This document shows, one piece after another, positions 6,298-8,335 of a DNA stretch of 8,335 nucleotides (the first letter of the stretch is position 1; every line of letters starts with the position of its first letter). Below the pieces are notes generated by a model that was given only the letters and a program-made list of their open reading frames with translations, was not told where the DNA came from and did no database searches. Location of the stretch: the NCBI GenBank assembly GCA_018816605.1, contig JAHIVS010000171.1:1-8335 (forward strand), read 5' to 3'. A program made the translations under genes and the position numbers. The stretch comes from Pseudomonadota bacterium. Its GTDB lineage: Bacteria > Desulfobacterota > Desulfobacteria > Desulfobacterales > Desulfobacteraceae.

Positions 6298-8335
<2,038 letters not shown>

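Overview
The window carries chromosomal housekeeping genes. The likely source is a sulfate-reducing bacterium of the Desulfobacterales type (Desulfobacter/Desulfobacula/Desulfobacterium-like). This placement is inferred from protein style, moderate GC, and the rpmF-acpP-rpiB-glyA-nrdR gene order combined with [NiFe]-hydrogenase maturation genes; no rRNA or other taxonomic marker is present. Coding density is very high. The only sizeable non-coding stretch is the roughly 200 bp AT-rich divergent promoter region at 2750-2949. I see no mobile element, CRISPR array, tRNA or rRNA.

Left block, minus strand, transcribed from about 2800 towards 1: rpmF (ribosomal protein L32), acpP (acyl carrier protein), rpiB (ribose-5-phosphate isomerase B), glyA (serine hydroxymethyltransferase), a 60-codon remnant of a ComEB-type dCMP deaminase, and nrdR, which runs off the left edge. 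The block links ribosome, fatty-acid and pentose metabolism with one-carbon and deoxynucleotide supply. Compared with the longer cluster familiar from Geobacter-type relatives (rpmF-plsX-fabH-fabD-fabG-acpP-fabF-rpiB-glyA-dCMP deaminase-nrdR), the fab and plsX genes are absent from this locus. The deaminase has lost its catalytic half while both of its ATGA junctions survive.

Middle, plus strand: gltX (glutamyl-tRNA synthetase) stands alone. It diverges from rpmF, and its 3' end overlaps the 3' end of a MEMO-family gene by 16 bp.

Right block, minus strand, transcribed from the right edge towards 4338: queA, tgt, hypA, hypB and a MEMO-family (AmmeMemoRadiSam system protein B-like) gene. Gaps are 14, 3, 50 and 20 nt, so they probably form one transcript. 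QueA and Tgt act in queuosine modification of tRNA. HypA and HypB deliver nickel to [NiFe]-hydrogenase. The MEMO protein is a probable metal-binding enzyme of unknown substrate. The 5' part of queA does not resemble the family near the right edge, although the frame stays open to the window end.

The points most worth a second look are the truncated deaminase, the eroded fab cluster, the odd 5' end of queA, and the MEMO gene joined to hypAB. I found no convincing evidence of an entirely new multi-gene system.
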